This document shows, piece after piece, positions 37,395 to 45,297 of a stretch of DNA of 64,000 nucleotides. The stretch is from contig NZ_CP118480.1 in the NCBI RefSeq assembly GCF_030450055.1, positions 1,639,415-1,703,414 of the forward strand. Direction: 5' to 3'. This DNA comes from Gallaecimonas kandeliae (lineage in GTDB: Bacteria > Pseudomonadota > Gammaproteobacteria > Enterobacterales > Gallaecimonadaceae). Under the pieces are notes generated by a model. That model saw only the letters and a program-made list of their open reading frames with translations, did no database searches and was not told where the DNA came from. Every line of letters begins with the position of its first letter. Positions within the stretch are counted from its first letter, which is position 1. The position numbers were made by a program, and so were the translations under genes.

Positions 37395-37871
37395 ATGAAA
37401 AGCTGGTTGTTTAAAAAAGGGTCGCGGATAAAACATCTGCTTAATCTCTGGCCCCCCTTCTTCTTTACCGGGATCCGCATCCGCGAGCTGTCCGACGACT
37501 TCCGCCTGTGCCGGGTGGAGCTCAAGGACAGGCCCTGGACCAAGAATGCCAACGGCACCCAGTTCGGTGGCAGCCTCTTTGCGATGACCGATCCCATCTA
37601 TGCCCTGATGCTGATGGGGATCCTCGGCAAGCGCTACCATGTCTGGGACAGGGCGGCGCGCATCCATTTCGAAAAGCCGGGGACGGGCAAGGTCTATGCC
37701 GAGTTCATCATCAGCGAGCCGCTGCTGGAGGAGATAGCGGCGGCCACGGGGGAAGGTGAGAAATTCCTGCCTGAGGTGGTGACAGACGTCAAGGACGCCA
37801 AGGGCGAGCTGGTGGCGAGGATAGAGCGCACCCTCTATGTGCGCCTCAAGCGCCACCACAGGCCGGCATGA
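37395..37871 (+). CDS. DUF4442 hotdog-fold protein (thioesterase-like)
   Basis: A 158-residue protein resembling DUF4442/YiiD-C-type hotdog enzymes: an N-terminal amphipathic stretch, Asn-Ala-Asn-Gly-Thr-Gln-Phe-Gly-Gly-Ser-Leu-Phe-Ala-Met near residues 53-66, and a C-terminal Thr-Leu-Tyr-Val-Arg-Leu-Lys. A role as acyl-CoA thioesterase is a family-level guess. ATG 37395 has AGGTG a few bases upstream; the frame is open back to 37266 but that part overlaps the fur start region. It is inserted between fur and fldA in opposite orientation. Confidence 0.75.
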   Translation: MKSWLFKKGSRIKHLLNLWPPFFFTGIRIRELSDDFRLCRVELKDRPWTKNANGTQFGGSLFAMTDPIYALMLMGILGKRYHVWDRAARIHFEKPGTGKVYAEFIISEPLLEEIAAATGEGEKFLPEVVTDVKDAKGELVARIERTLYVRLKRHHRPA

Positions 37872-37901
37872 AAAAAGCCCCTCGTTCGAGGGGCTTTTCT
37901 T
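37870..37901. terminator. bidirectional terminator between the DUF4442 gene and fldA
   Basis: AAAAGCCCCTCG-TT-CGAGGGGCTTTT long perfect stem between converging genes, with A and T tracts on the two sides. Confidence 0.9.
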
Positions 37902-38427
37902 AGTCTTCCAGTTCGGCCAGGCACATCTCTTCATAGATCTGCTTGACCCACTTCTCGACCCGCTCGGCGGTCAGTTCGGGCTGGCGGTCTTCGTCGATGC
38001 CAAGGCCGATGAAGTGGTTGTCGTCGGCCATGGCCTTGGAGGCCACGAAGTTGTAACCCTCGGTAGGCCAGTGGCCGATGATGGTGGCGCCCTTGGCCTC
38101 GATGATGTCGCGCAAGGTGCCCATGGCGTCCAGGAAGTACTCGGCGTAGTCCTCCTGATCGCCGCAACCGAAGATGGCGACCAGCTTGTCGGAGAAGTCG
38201 ATCTCTTCCAGGGTGGGGAAGAAATCATCCCAGTCGCACTGGGACTCGCCGTAATACCAGGTTGGGATGCCGAGCAGCAGCAGGCTGAAGCCTTCGATGT
38301 CTTCCTTGCTGGACTTGGCGATGTCATGGACTTCCACCATGTGCTTGCCCAGCTGCTTCTGGATCATTTTGGCGACAGCTTCGGTGTTACCGGTATCGCT
38401 GCCGAAGAACAGACCTACAGATGCCAT
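37900..38427 (-). CDS. fldA: flavodoxin FldA
   Basis: FMN electron carrier of the long-chain type, 175 residues. The phosphate loop Gly-Ser-Asp-Thr-Gly-Asn-Thr-Glu is at residues 9-16; Pro-Thr-Trp-Tyr-Tyr-Gly-Glu near 56 and Gly-Cys-Gly-Asp-Gln-Glu-Asp-Tyr-Ala-Glu-Tyr-Phe near 87-98 contact the flavin. ATG 38427 is 5 nt after the ybfE stop, with GAGAGGAA in the end of ybfE as ribosome site. Co-transcribed with ybfE and the DUF2788 gene. Confidence 0.96.
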   Translation of the reverse strand: MASVGLFFGSDTGNTEAVAKMIQKQLGKHMVEVHDIAKSSKEDIEGFSLLLLGIPTWYYGESQCDWDDFFPTLEEIDFSDKLVAIFGCGDQEDYAEYFLDAMGTLRDIIEAKGATIIGHWPTEGYNFVASKAMADDNHFIGLGIDEDRQPELTAERVEKWVKQIYEEMCLAELED

Positions 38428-38432
38428 TCGAC

Positions 38433-38732
38433 TCAATTCCTCTCGCTGTTGGCGGTGTCGAGTCTCTCTACACCGGCTTTCAATATGGTTTCAATCAGTT
38501 CACTGCGGCTGACGCTTTGCGCTTTGGCCAGCTCATTGAGGGTCTCGAACAGGTCGCTGTCTACTTTCAGCTCCACTCTCTTGAGGCCCTTCTGCCTGTC
38601 CCTTTTGATCTGGTTCCGCTTGTTGACCTTCAACTGCGCCTGGCGCGGCAGGGGATTGGTTTTGGGACGCCCCCGGCGCTTTTCCTCGGCAAAGAGGTCG
38701 ATGGTAATTCTGTCGGCGCTCTCTTTGGCCAT
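38433..38732 (-). CDS. ybfE: YbfE-like ribbon-helix-helix protein
   Basis: A 99-residue basic protein annotated in enterobacteria as LexA-regulated YbfE. It has an Arg/Lys-rich N-terminal half (Arg-Arg-Gly-Arg-Pro-Lys-Thr-Asn-Pro near 19-27) and a CopG/RHH-like segment (Arg-Val-Glu-Leu-Lys-Val-Asp near 52, Ser-Arg-Ser-Glu-Leu-Ile-Glu-Thr-Ile near 75). It probably binds DNA; the target is unknown. Its ATG overlaps the stop of the DUF2788 gene by one base (TAATG). I see no clear LexA box in front of the unit. Confidence 0.85.
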   Translation of the reverse strand: MAKESADRITIDLFAEEKRRGRPKTNPLPRQAQLKVNKRNQIKRDRQKGLKRVELKVDSDLFETLNELAKAQSVSRSELIETILKAGVERLDTANSERN

Positions 38733-38953
38733 TAACCTATACCTGAATTTTCCCAGATGAGCCTGATCACTTCCTTCGAGATAAAGCCCGCACAGCCCAG
38801 GAAGAGTACCAGCCAGACGATGTAGCGGCCGTACTTGGGCACATTGCCCTTCTTCAAGACGTCTTGTATGGCCAGGCCGATGAGCAAAAAGATCACCAGA
38901 AAGAACAGGTTAAGTCCTATGGCCTCGATGGTTTCGTAATGCTCAGCCAGCAT
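38732..38953 (-). CDS. DUF2788 small membrane protein
   Basis: A 73-residue protein with two membrane helices (about residues 12-32 and 44-62) separated by a basic loop ending Pro-Lys-Tyr-Gly-Arg-Tyr-Ile-Val-Trp. This is the DUF2788 pattern of gammaproteobacteria. Function unknown. ATG 38953 has AGGG about 8 nt upstream; the 14-residue extension to 38995 is unneeded. First gene of the DUF2788-ybfE-fldA unit. Confidence 0.82.
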   Translation of the reverse strand: MLAEHYETIEAIGLNLFFLVIFLLIGLAIQDVLKKGNVPKYGRYIVWLVLFLGCAGFISKEVIRLIWENSGIG

Positions 38954-39004
38954 GGAATGCCCTTGCCCTCCTTTGAGCCCGCGGATTATACCCAAGGCAC
39001 AGGG

Positions 39005-39760
39005 TCAGCTCAAAAAGTCCCTGACCAGCTTGTTGAACACCAAGGGCTTTTCGGCGTGCAGCCAGTGGCCGGTGCCGCTGATGACCTTGAGTTTGGCCGT
39101 TGGGAAGAGACTTTGCACGGCCCCGGCATGGTCCCCCGTCAGGTAGTCGGACTCGCTGCCCTTGATAAAAAGGGTAGGGCCGCTGAAGGGCCGGCCTTGC
39201 GGTCCCTGGAGTATATCCGGGTAGCGGTGCGCCAGTACTGGCACATTGAGCCGCCAATAGTAGCCGTCATCCCCCTTTTGCAGGTTCTTGAGGATGAACT
39301 GGCGCACCCCGGGCTCAAGGATATGCTGGGCCACGGCGGCTTCCACTTCCTTGCGGCTCTGGTACTGGGCCGGGTCAACCTGGGTCAGGGCGGCGAAGAC
39401 GCTGTCATGGTTGCTGTGGCGGTAAGTGACGGGGGCTATGTCGGCCACCACCAGCTTGTCCACCCGTTCGGGGTGGTTGAGGGCCAGCTGCATCACCACC
39501 TTGCCCCCAAGGGAGTGGCCTACCAGGTGGGCCTTTTCGATACCCAATTGGTCCATCAGGCCCAGGAGGTCGCCGGCCATGGCGGCCAGGCTCATCTCTT
39601 CGCTGTGGAAGGACTTGCCGTGGTTGCGAAGGTCCACGGTGGTGACGGTAAAGGCGTCTTCCAGGGCGCGGCCAAGGTTGCCGAGGTTGTCCAGGGATCC
39701 GAACAGGCCGTGGACCAGGATCACGTCGGGGCCTTGGCCCCGCTGCTGGTAGTTGAGCAT
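39005..39760 (-). CDS. ybfF: YbfF-like alpha/beta hydrolase
   Basis: A 251-residue esterase of the alpha/beta hydrolase fold. The oxyanion segment His-Gly-Leu-Phe-Gly-Ser near 18, nucleophile elbow Val-Gly-His-Ser-Leu-Gly-Gly near 85, acid Asp in Lys-Gly-Ser-Glu-Ser-Asp near 205, and His in Gly-Thr-Gly-His-Trp-Leu-His near 231 are all present. E. coli YbfF has esterase activity on short acyl and acyl-CoA substrates. ATG 39760 has TAGGAG 8 nt upstream; the long extension to 40030 lies antisense to seqA. Divergent from seqA, as in E. coli. Confidence 0.92.
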   Translation of the reverse strand: MLNYQQRGQGPDVILVHGLFGSLDNLGNLGRALEDAFTVTTVDLRNHGKSFHSEEMSLAAMAGDLLGLMDQLGIEKAHLVGHSLGGKVVMQLALNHPERVDKLVVADIAPVTYRHSNHDSVFAALTQVDPAQYQSRKEVEAAVAQHILEPGVRQFILKNLQKGDDGYYWRLNVPVLAHRYPDILQGPQGRPFSGPTLFIKGSESDYLTGDHAGAVQSLFPTAKLKVISGTGHWLHAEKPLVFNKLVRDFLS

Positions 39761-39869
39761 GCATTGACTCCTAAAAGGGGCTGCTATTGTGCAAAGGTCG
39801 AGGCGGGCATGCAAATGACGTGCGCCTATGTATAATCGCCTGGAGTCAACCAGGACCTTGAGATAAGGG

Positions 39870-40373
39870 ATGAAAACCATCGAAGTCGACGACGAGCTGT
39901 ACCAGTACATCGCGTCCAATACCCAGAAAATAGGAGAGAGCGCCTCCGAGATACTGCGCCGCCTGCTGGGCTTTGCCCCCCTTGGCACCCAGGCTGCTAC
40001 CGCCCCCCAGCAGACCCAAGCCCAGGCCACTCAGCCGGCAAGCCAGCCCGCACCGGCCGTCAAGGCAGCCGCTCCCGAGGCCAACAGTGCCGTAGGCCGC
40101 TTTATCGGCGCCCTGACCGAACTCTATCAGCGCCATGGCGACGCCTTCAGCCTGGTGCTCAACATCCGCGGCCGCGACCGCCTCTATTTCGCCACCAGCG
40201 CCGAAGCGCTGAGCCAGGCCGGCAAGTCCACCAATCCCAAGGCCATCGTCGGCAGCCCCTACTGGGTGGTGACCAACAACAACACCGAGAAGAAGCGCAA
40301 TATAGTGGCGCAGGTGATGGCCGAACTCGGCTATGAAGAGGACGCCGTCCAGGCTTTCGTAGAGCAGATCTGA
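39870..40373 (+). CDS. seqA: replication negative modulator SeqA
   Basis: Binds hemimethylated GATC and sequesters oriC after initiation. The 167 residues start with the multimerisation/RHH domain Met-Lys-Thr-Ile-Glu-Val-Asp-Asp-Glu-Leu-Tyr then Ile-Gly-Glu-Ser-Ala-Ser-Glu-Ile-Leu-Arg-Arg, pass through an Ala/Gln/Pro-rich linker (about 40-70), and end in the DNA-binding domain with Gly-Ser-Pro-Tyr-Trp-Val-Val-Thr-Asn-Asn-Asn-Thr near 128. Its presence implies Dam methylation in this organism. It precedes pgm by 14 nt, the E. coli seqA-pgm order. Confidence 0.97.
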   Translation: MKTIEVDDELYQYIASNTQKIGESASEILRRLLGFAPLGTQAATAPQQTQAQATQPASQPAPAVKAAAPEANSAVGRFIGALTELYQRHGDAFSLVLNIRGRDRLYFATSAEALSQAGKSTNPKAIVGSPYWVVTNNNTEKKRNIVAQVMAELGYEEDAVQAFVEQI

Positions 40374-40387
40374 AAAGGGAGACCTTG

Positions 40388-42019
40388 ATGTCCTTACATC
40401 CCAATGCCGGCAAGATGCCGGCGCCAGAGAGCCTTATCGACCCCAGCGAGCTGGTCACCGCCTTCTTTACCTTGCAGCCGGATCCGGCTAAGCCGGCCCA
40501 GAAGGTCAGTTTCGGTACCTCTGGCCACCGCGGCTCCAGCCTCAGCAAGGCCTTCAACGAGGCCCATCTCCTGGCCGTGGCCCAGGCGGTTGCCGATCAC
40601 CGCAAGGAGCAGGGCATCACAGGGCCCCTCTACCTGGGCCTCGACTCCCACGCCCTTTCCTATCCCGCTTTTGCCACAGTGCTGCGGGTGCTGATCGCCA
40701 ACGCCGTCAATGTCCGTTTCGAGGACAGGCAGCTGACCCCGACCCCGGCGGTCTCCCACGCCATTCTGGCCCATGGCGGTAATGCCGACGGCCTGATCCT
40801 GACGCCGTCACACAACCCGCCGGAAGACGGTGGCATCAAGTACAACCCACCGGACGGTGGCCCGGCCGACACCCAGGTCACCAAGGTGATCCAGTCCCGC
40901 GCCAACAGCTACTTGGAGGCGGGCCTGGATGGGGTTCGGATGCTGAGCTTCGAGCGGGCCATCAGCAGCCCCCATGCCGAACGCTTCGACTTCATGGCCG
41001 ACTATGTGCAGCGCCTCGGCGAGGTGGTGGACATGGCCGCCATCAAGGATGCCGGTCTGCGCCTCGGTGTCCACCCCATGGGCGGCGCCGCCATCGATTA
41101 CTGGCGGGCCATAGCCCAGCATTGGGGCTTGGACGTGACCCTGGTGGAAGAGCGGGTGGACAGCCGTTTCGGCTTCATCCCCTGCGACCACGACGGCAAG
41201 ATCCGCATGGACTGCTCCAGCCCCCATGCCATGGCCAGCCTCATTGCCGTCAAGGACGACTTCGACCTGGCGCTCGGCAACGACACCGACGGCGACCGCC
41301 ACGGCATCGTTACCCCGGATGCAGGCCTCTTGAACTGCAACCGTTACCTGGCGGTGGTGGTGGATTACTTGCTCAAGCACAGGCCGACCCTGCCCGAAAC
41401 CCTGGGGGTGGGCACCACCGTCGTGACCAGTGCCCAGGTCGGGCGCGTGGCCCGGGCAGCCGGCCGCCACTTCATGGAAACCCCTGTGGGGGTCAAGTGG
41501 TTCGTGGATGGCCTCTATAACGGCAAGCTCATCTTCGGCGGCGAAGAGTCCGCCGGCGGCACCTTCGTCACCCGTGACGGCAAGCCCTGGAGCACCGACA
41601 AGGACGGCATCATCATGTGCCTGCTGGCGGCCGAGATCCTGGCGGTGACCGGCATGACCCCCAGCCGCTATTACAAGGACATCATCGAGGCCCAGTTCGG
41701 CCCCACCTGGTACCAACGTATCGACGCCCCCATCACCGACGAGCTCAAGGCCGGCTTCGCCCGCCTCGGCAGTGAGGTGGCCAAGGGTGCCTTGCTGGCC
41801 GGTGAGCCTGTGGTGGATGCCTTCACCCAGGCTCCGGGCAACAATGCGGCCATCGGCGGCCTCAAGGTGGTGACCGAGCACGGCTGGTTCGCGGCCAGGC
41901 CCTCCGGCACCGAGCCCATCTACAAGATCTACGCCGAGAGCTTCAAGAGCCAGGGCCACCTGGACGCCATCATTAAGGATGCACAAGCGCTATTGGCCCA
42001 ATGGCTGGCCGAGGCATGA
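40388..42019 (+). CDS. pgm: phosphoglucomutase
   Basis: Interconverts glucose 1- and 6-phosphate, linking the Zwf/ED input to glycogen and cell envelope sugars. The 543 residues show Phe-Gly-Thr-Ser-Gly-His-Arg-Gly near 42-49, the phosphoserine loop Leu-Thr-Pro-Ser-His-Asn-Pro-Pro near 137-144, the metal loop Asp-Thr-Asp-Gly-Asp-Arg-His near 301, Gly-Gly-Glu-Glu-Ser-Ala-Gly-Gly near 388, and Arg-Pro-Ser-Gly-Thr-Glu-Pro near 500. ATG 40388 follows GGGAG; a TTG directly upstream is not needed. Operon with seqA. Confidence 0.97.
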   Translation: MSLHPNAGKMPAPESLIDPSELVTAFFTLQPDPAKPAQKVSFGTSGHRGSSLSKAFNEAHLLAVAQAVADHRKEQGITGPLYLGLDSHALSYPAFATVLRVLIANAVNVRFEDRQLTPTPAVSHAILAHGGNADGLILTPSHNPPEDGGIKYNPPDGGPADTQVTKVIQSRANSYLEAGLDGVRMLSFERAISSPHAERFDFMADYVQRLGEVVDMAAIKDAGLRLGVHPMGGAAIDYWRAIAQHWGLDVTLVEERVDSRFGFIPCDHDGKIRMDCSSPHAMASLIAVKDDFDLALGNDTDGDRHGIVTPDAGLLNCNRYLAVVVDYLLKHRPTLPETLGVGTTVVTSAQVGRVARAAGRHFMETPVGVKWFVDGLYNGKLIFGGEESAGGTFVTRDGKPWSTDKDGIIMCLLAAEILAVTGMTPSRYYKDIIEAQFGPTWYQRIDAPITDELKAGFARLGSEVAKGALLAGEPVVDAFTQAPGNNAAIGGLKVVTEHGWFAARPSGTEPIYKIYAESFKSQGHLDAIIKDAQALLAQWLAEA

Positions 42020-42023
42020 TAGA

Positions 42024-42052
42024 AAGGGGCGCAGCAGCGCCTCTTCTTTTTT
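42024..42052 (+). terminator. probable terminator of seqA-pgm
   Basis: AGGGGCGC-AGCA-GCGCCTCT stem (one G:T pair) followed by TCTTTTTT just before astE. Confidence 0.6.
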
Positions 42053-42061
42053 GGAGTCTCC

Positions 42062-43066
42062 ATGTTCAAGGACAACGATATCCTCGCCTTCACCCTGGCA
42101 AACCCGGACGGTGCCGAGGTCAGCGCCTTCACCACGGCCCAGGGCATCGTGGTGGAAACCTGGGATACCGGCATCTTCTGCCTGACCCCGGCCAACCCTG
42201 GCAACAAGGACATCATCCTCTCCTGCGGCGTACACGGTAACGAGACGGCCCCCATAGAGATAGTGCGGGATCTGGTCAAACAGCTGCTGGACGGCAGCCT
42301 GCCCCTGGCCCACCGGCTCTTGATCCTCATCGGCAACGTGCCTGCCATCAACGCCGGCAAACGGGAGCTGGAAGAAAACCTCAACCGCCTGTTCAGTGGT
42401 GCCCATGCCCAAGGCGGCATCGACAACGCCGAGCGCCGCCGGGCCCAGGCATTGGAAGCGGCTGTGGCCCGCTTTTACGGCCAGCGTAGCAACGTCGAGC
42501 GCCTTCATTACGATCTGCACACCGCCATCCGCGGCTCCAAGCACGAGAAATTCGTGGTCTACCCCTTCCTGCACGGCAAGCCCCGCAGCCGCGAACAGAT
42601 CATGTTCCTGGCCCGCTGCGGCGTAGACACTGTGCTGCTGTCACAAAGCCCCACCACCACCTTCAGCTATTTCTCGACCAACACGTTCGGCGCCCATGGC
42701 TTCACAGTAGAGCTTGGCAAGGTGCAGCCCTTCGGTCAGAACGACATGTCCCGCTTTGAGGCGGCGGCTGAGGGGCTTGCCGAACTGGTCAGCCAGGCAC
42801 AGCTGGTCCTACCGGATTACGACGAGACAGCCGTTAACCTGTACCGCATTTCCCGTGTCATCAATAAGCAAAGTGAGGCCTTTAGCTTTACCTTTGGCGA
42901 GGACGTGGAGAACTTTACCCCTTATCCCAAGGGCCATCTGCTGGCCAAGGACGGGGACCTGGAACACAGGGTAGAGCTGGCGGAAGAGGCGGTGATCTTC
43001 CCCAATATCAAGGTGGCGGTGGGGCAGCGGGCCTGCCTGCTGGTCGCCCGAACCCGGCTCGATTGA
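42062..43066 (+). CDS. astE: succinylglutamate desuccinylase
   Basis: Zinc hydrolase that releases succinate from N-succinylglutamate, the last step of the arginine succinyltransferase pathway. The 334 residues show Cys-Gly-Val-His-Gly-Asn-Glu-Thr-Ala-Pro near 55-64 (zinc His and Glu), Asn-Pro...Arg-Glu-Leu-Glu-Glu-Asn-Leu-Asn-Arg near 100-113, Tyr-Asp-Leu-His-Thr-Ala-Ile-Arg-Gly near 148 (zinc His), and Val-Glu-Leu-Gly-Lys-Val near 218. The remaining ast genes are not in this window, so it stands apart from its pathway. Confidence 0.94.
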   Translation: MFKDNDILAFTLANPDGAEVSAFTTAQGIVVETWDTGIFCLTPANPGNKDIILSCGVHGNETAPIEIVRDLVKQLLDGSLPLAHRLLILIGNVPAINAGKRELEENLNRLFSGAHAQGGIDNAERRRAQALEAAVARFYGQRSNVERLHYDLHTAIRGSKHEKFVVYPFLHGKPRSREQIMFLARCGVDTVLLSQSPTTTFSYFSTNTFGAHGFTVELGKVQPFGQNDMSRFEAAAEGLAELVSQAQLVLPDYDETAVNLYRISRVINKQSEAFSFTFGEDVENFTPYPKGHLLAKDGDLEHRVELAEEAVIFPNIKVAVGQRACLLVARTRLD

Positions 43067-43070
43067 CAAC

Positions 43071-43096
43071 AAGCCCCGCAGCAGCGGGGCTTTTTT
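43071..43096 (+). terminator. terminator of astE
   Basis: AAGCCCCGC-AGCA-GCGGGGCTT stem followed by TTTTAT. Confidence 0.9.
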
Positions 43097-43137
43097 ATGA
43101 CTGGTCTGATTTCTACCATTGCGTTGTTGAAAGGAAG

Positions 43138-43153
43138 TTTACGTAAAGGTAAA
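43138..43153. promoter_or_regulatory. LiuR-like palindrome upstream of the 2-oxoacid dehydrogenase operon
   Basis: TTTACGTAAAGGTAAA is an imperfect inverted repeat (TTTAC-N6-GTAAA) and contains the perfect 10-mer TTTACGTAAA. From memory, LiuR (MerR family) sites in marine gammaproteobacteria look like this and include branched-chain keto acid dehydrogenase genes. A related TTTACGT..AAAGTCAAC stretch sits at 43224-43240 inside the first codons. The regulator assignment is inference. Confidence 0.5.
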
Positions 43154-43217
43154 GTCAGTGCCGTTAATCCATTGGGGGAGACCCTAATCCTTTGGGTCTG
43201 GAATTTAAGGTTAACGT

Positions 43218-44321
43218 ATGACCTTTACGTCAAAGTCAACTGTCACCCAGGTACGCTACCTGGATGAAGACGGCAATGTAGTCCAGCCGTTGCCCGCCTG
43301 GGCGGACGATCTGGATAAGCTGATCGAGTTCTACAAGAACATGGTGCTGGTACGCACCTATGACAAGAAAGCCATCGCCCTGCAGCGAACCGGGCAGATG
43401 GGCACCTATCCTTCGCACCTGGGTGCCGAAGCCGTAGGTATAGGTGTGGGTAGCGCCATGGCCGTGGACGACGTCTACGTCCCTTACTACCGCGACATGC
43501 CCACCATGATGATGCGTGGCGCCACCATGACCCACAACCTGCTCTATTGGGGCGGCAGCGAGCGCGGCAGCTACTTTAACAGGCCCGATGGCCAGTTGTC
43601 GGAAGACTTCCCCATCTGTGTACCCATAGCGACCCAGTGCACCCACGCCACCGGCGTGGCGGGCGCGTTCAAACTGCGCGGCGAGAAGCGGGTCGCAGTC
43701 ACCGCCATCGGTGACGGCGGTACCTCCAAGGGCGACTTCCTGGAAGCCCTGAACTGCGCCGGCGCCTGGCAGCTGCCCTGCGTTTTCGTCATCAACAACA
43801 ACCAGTGGGCCATCTCTGTGCCCCGCGCCATCCAGTGTGGTGCCCCGACCCTGGCCCAGAAGGCCGTGGGCGCCGGCATCCCCGGCGTGCAGGTCGACGG
43901 TAACGACATCGTCGCCGTTTATGACGTGATGCAAAAAGCCCTGGAGCGGGCCCGCAGCGGCAAGGGGGCCACCCTTGTCGAAGCCGTGTCCTACCGCCTT
44001 TCCGACCACACCACCGCCGACGACGCCACCCGCTACCGCGGTTCCGACGAAGTCAACGCCGCCTGGAAACGTGAGCCGGTCAAGCGCCTGCGCCAGTACC
44101 TGCACAACCAGGGCGTCTGGAACGAGGACAAGGAAGTGGCCTGGCAGAACGAATGCAACCAAAAGGTCCAGGCCGCCGTGGACGAGTACCTGGCCCTGGG
44201 CAAGGAGCCGCCGGAATCCATGTTCGATTACCATTTCGAAAGCCTCAGCGAGCCCCTGGCCGGCCAGCGCGAGGAGATGATCGCCAAGGCCATGCGCATG
44301 CAGGGAGGCCACAATGGCTAA
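43218..44321 (+). CDS. 2-oxoacid dehydrogenase E1 component, alpha subunit
   Basis: Thiamine-diphosphate subunit of a PDH/BCKDH-type complex, decarboxylating a 2-oxoacid. The 367 residues have Arg-Thr-Gly-Gln-Met-Gly-Thr-Tyr near 57-64, Pro-Tyr-Tyr-Arg-Asp near 91, and the ThDP motif Gly-Asp-Gly-Gly-Thr-Ser-Lys-Gly-Asp near 165 with Asn-Asn-Asn-Gln-Trp-Ala-Ile-Ser about 28 residues on. The phosphorylation-loop region Asp-His-Thr-Thr-Ala-Asp-Asp-Ala-Thr-Arg-Tyr lies near 258. The overall look is Bacillus PdhA/branched-chain type. A LiuR-like site points to branched-chain keto acids; pyruvate remains possible. Overlaps the beta gene by 8 nt. Confidence 0.88.
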   Translation: MTFTSKSTVTQVRYLDEDGNVVQPLPAWADDLDKLIEFYKNMVLVRTYDKKAIALQRTGQMGTYPSHLGAEAVGIGVGSAMAVDDVYVPYYRDMPTMMMRGATMTHNLLYWGGSERGSYFNRPDGQLSEDFPICVPIATQCTHATGVAGAFKLRGEKRVAVTAIGDGGTSKGDFLEALNCAGAWQLPCVFVINNNQWAISVPRAIQCGAPTLAQKAVGAGIPGVQVDGNDIVAVYDVMQKALERARSGKGATLVEAVSYRLSDHTTADDATRYRGSDEVNAAWKREPVKRLRQYLHNQGVWNEDKEVAWQNECNQKVQAAVDEYLALGKEPPESMFDYHFESLSEPLAGQREEMIAKAMRMQGGHNG

Positions 44322-45297
44322 GGTTTGCCTTATCGAAGCGGTCAACATGGCCCTGCATCACGAGATGGCCCGCGACGAAAACGTGGTCTGCCTCGGTGAA
44401 GACATCGGCACCAACGGCGGCGTCTTCCGCGCCACCGTCGGCCTCAAGGACAAGTTCGGCTTCAAGCGGGTGATGGACACCCCCCTGGCCGAAGGCCTTA
44501 TCGGCGGTTTGAGCGTCGGCATGGCCTCACAGGGGCTGCGCCCCGTGGCCGAGTTCCAGTTCCAGGGCTTCATCTTCCCGGCCATGGAACAGATCATCTG
44601 CCAGGCGGCCCGCATGCGCAGCCGTACCCGCGGCCGCCTGACGTTGCCGCTGGTCTACCGCGCGCCCTTCGGCGGCTTCATCCACGCCCCCGAGCACCAC
44701 AGCGAGAGCGTCGAGGCCCTGTTCGCCCATGTTCCTGGCCTGCGGGTCGTGATCCCCTCCAGCCCGGCCCGTGCCTACGGCCTGCTGCTGGCGGCCATCC
44801 GCAGCAACGATCCGGTGATGTTCTTCGAGCCCAAGCGTATCTACCGCACCGTCAAGCACGAGGTGGAAGACAACGGCGTGGCACTGCCTTTGGATGTAGC
44901 CTTTATCCTCAAGCCCGGCACCGACATCACCCTGGTGAGCTGGGGCGCCTCGGTCAACGAGACCCTGATCGCCGCCGAGAAGCTGGCCGACGAGGGGATC
45001 AGCGCCGAGGTCATCGACTTGGCCACCATCAAGCCCCTGGACATCGACACCATTTTGAAGTCGGTCCGCAAGACGGGGCGCCTGTGCATCGTCCACGAAG
45101 CGGCCAAGAGCTTCGGCGTCGGCGCCGAGATCGCCGCCCAGGTGTCCGAGCAGGCCCTGTGGGAGCTCAAGGCCCCCATCGGCCGGGTGACAGGCTATGA
45201 CGTCACCATGCCTTACTACCAAAACGAGAAGTACTACCAGATCCATCCGGAAGACATTCTTCTGGGCGTGAAAAAAGTCATGGAGCAGAGCGCATGA
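44314..45297 (+). CDS. 2-oxoacid dehydrogenase E1 component, beta subunit
   Basis: Second E1 subunit, 327 residues, completing the ThDP site: Cys-Leu-Gly-Glu-Asp-Ile-Gly near 25-31, Gly-Gly-Val-Phe-Arg-Ala-Thr near 35, Asp-Thr-Pro-Leu-Ala-Glu near 54-59, and Glu-Phe-Gln-Phe near 80-83. A transketolase C-terminal domain (Val-Ser-Trp-Gly-Ala-Ser near 210, Ile-Asp-Leu-Ala-Thr-Ile-Lys-Pro-Leu near 235) follows. Its TGA overlaps the E2 ATG (ATGA). The overlaps imply coupled translation of the three subunits. Confidence 0.92.
   Translation: MAKVCLIEAVNMALHHEMARDENVVCLGEDIGTNGGVFRATVGLKDKFGFKRVMDTPLAEGLIGGLSVGMASQGLRPVAEFQFQGFIFPAMEQIICQAARMRSRTRGRLTLPLVYRAPFGGFIHAPEHHSESVEALFAHVPGLRVVIPSSPARAYGLLLAAIRSNDPVMFFEPKRIYRTVKHEVEDNGVALPLDVAFILKPGTDITLVSWGASVNETLIAAEKLADEGISAEVIDLATIKPLDIDTILKSVRKTGRLCIVHEAAKSFGVGAEIAAQVSEQALWELKAPIGRVTGYDVTMPYYQNEKYYQIHPEDILLGVKKVMEQSA

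Noticed and set aside
38954-39004. LexA box for the DUF2788-ybfE-fldA unit
   Set aside because: No CTGT-N8-ACAG-like palindrome is present upstream of the first gene, despite the LexA-regulated label of YbfE in E. coli.
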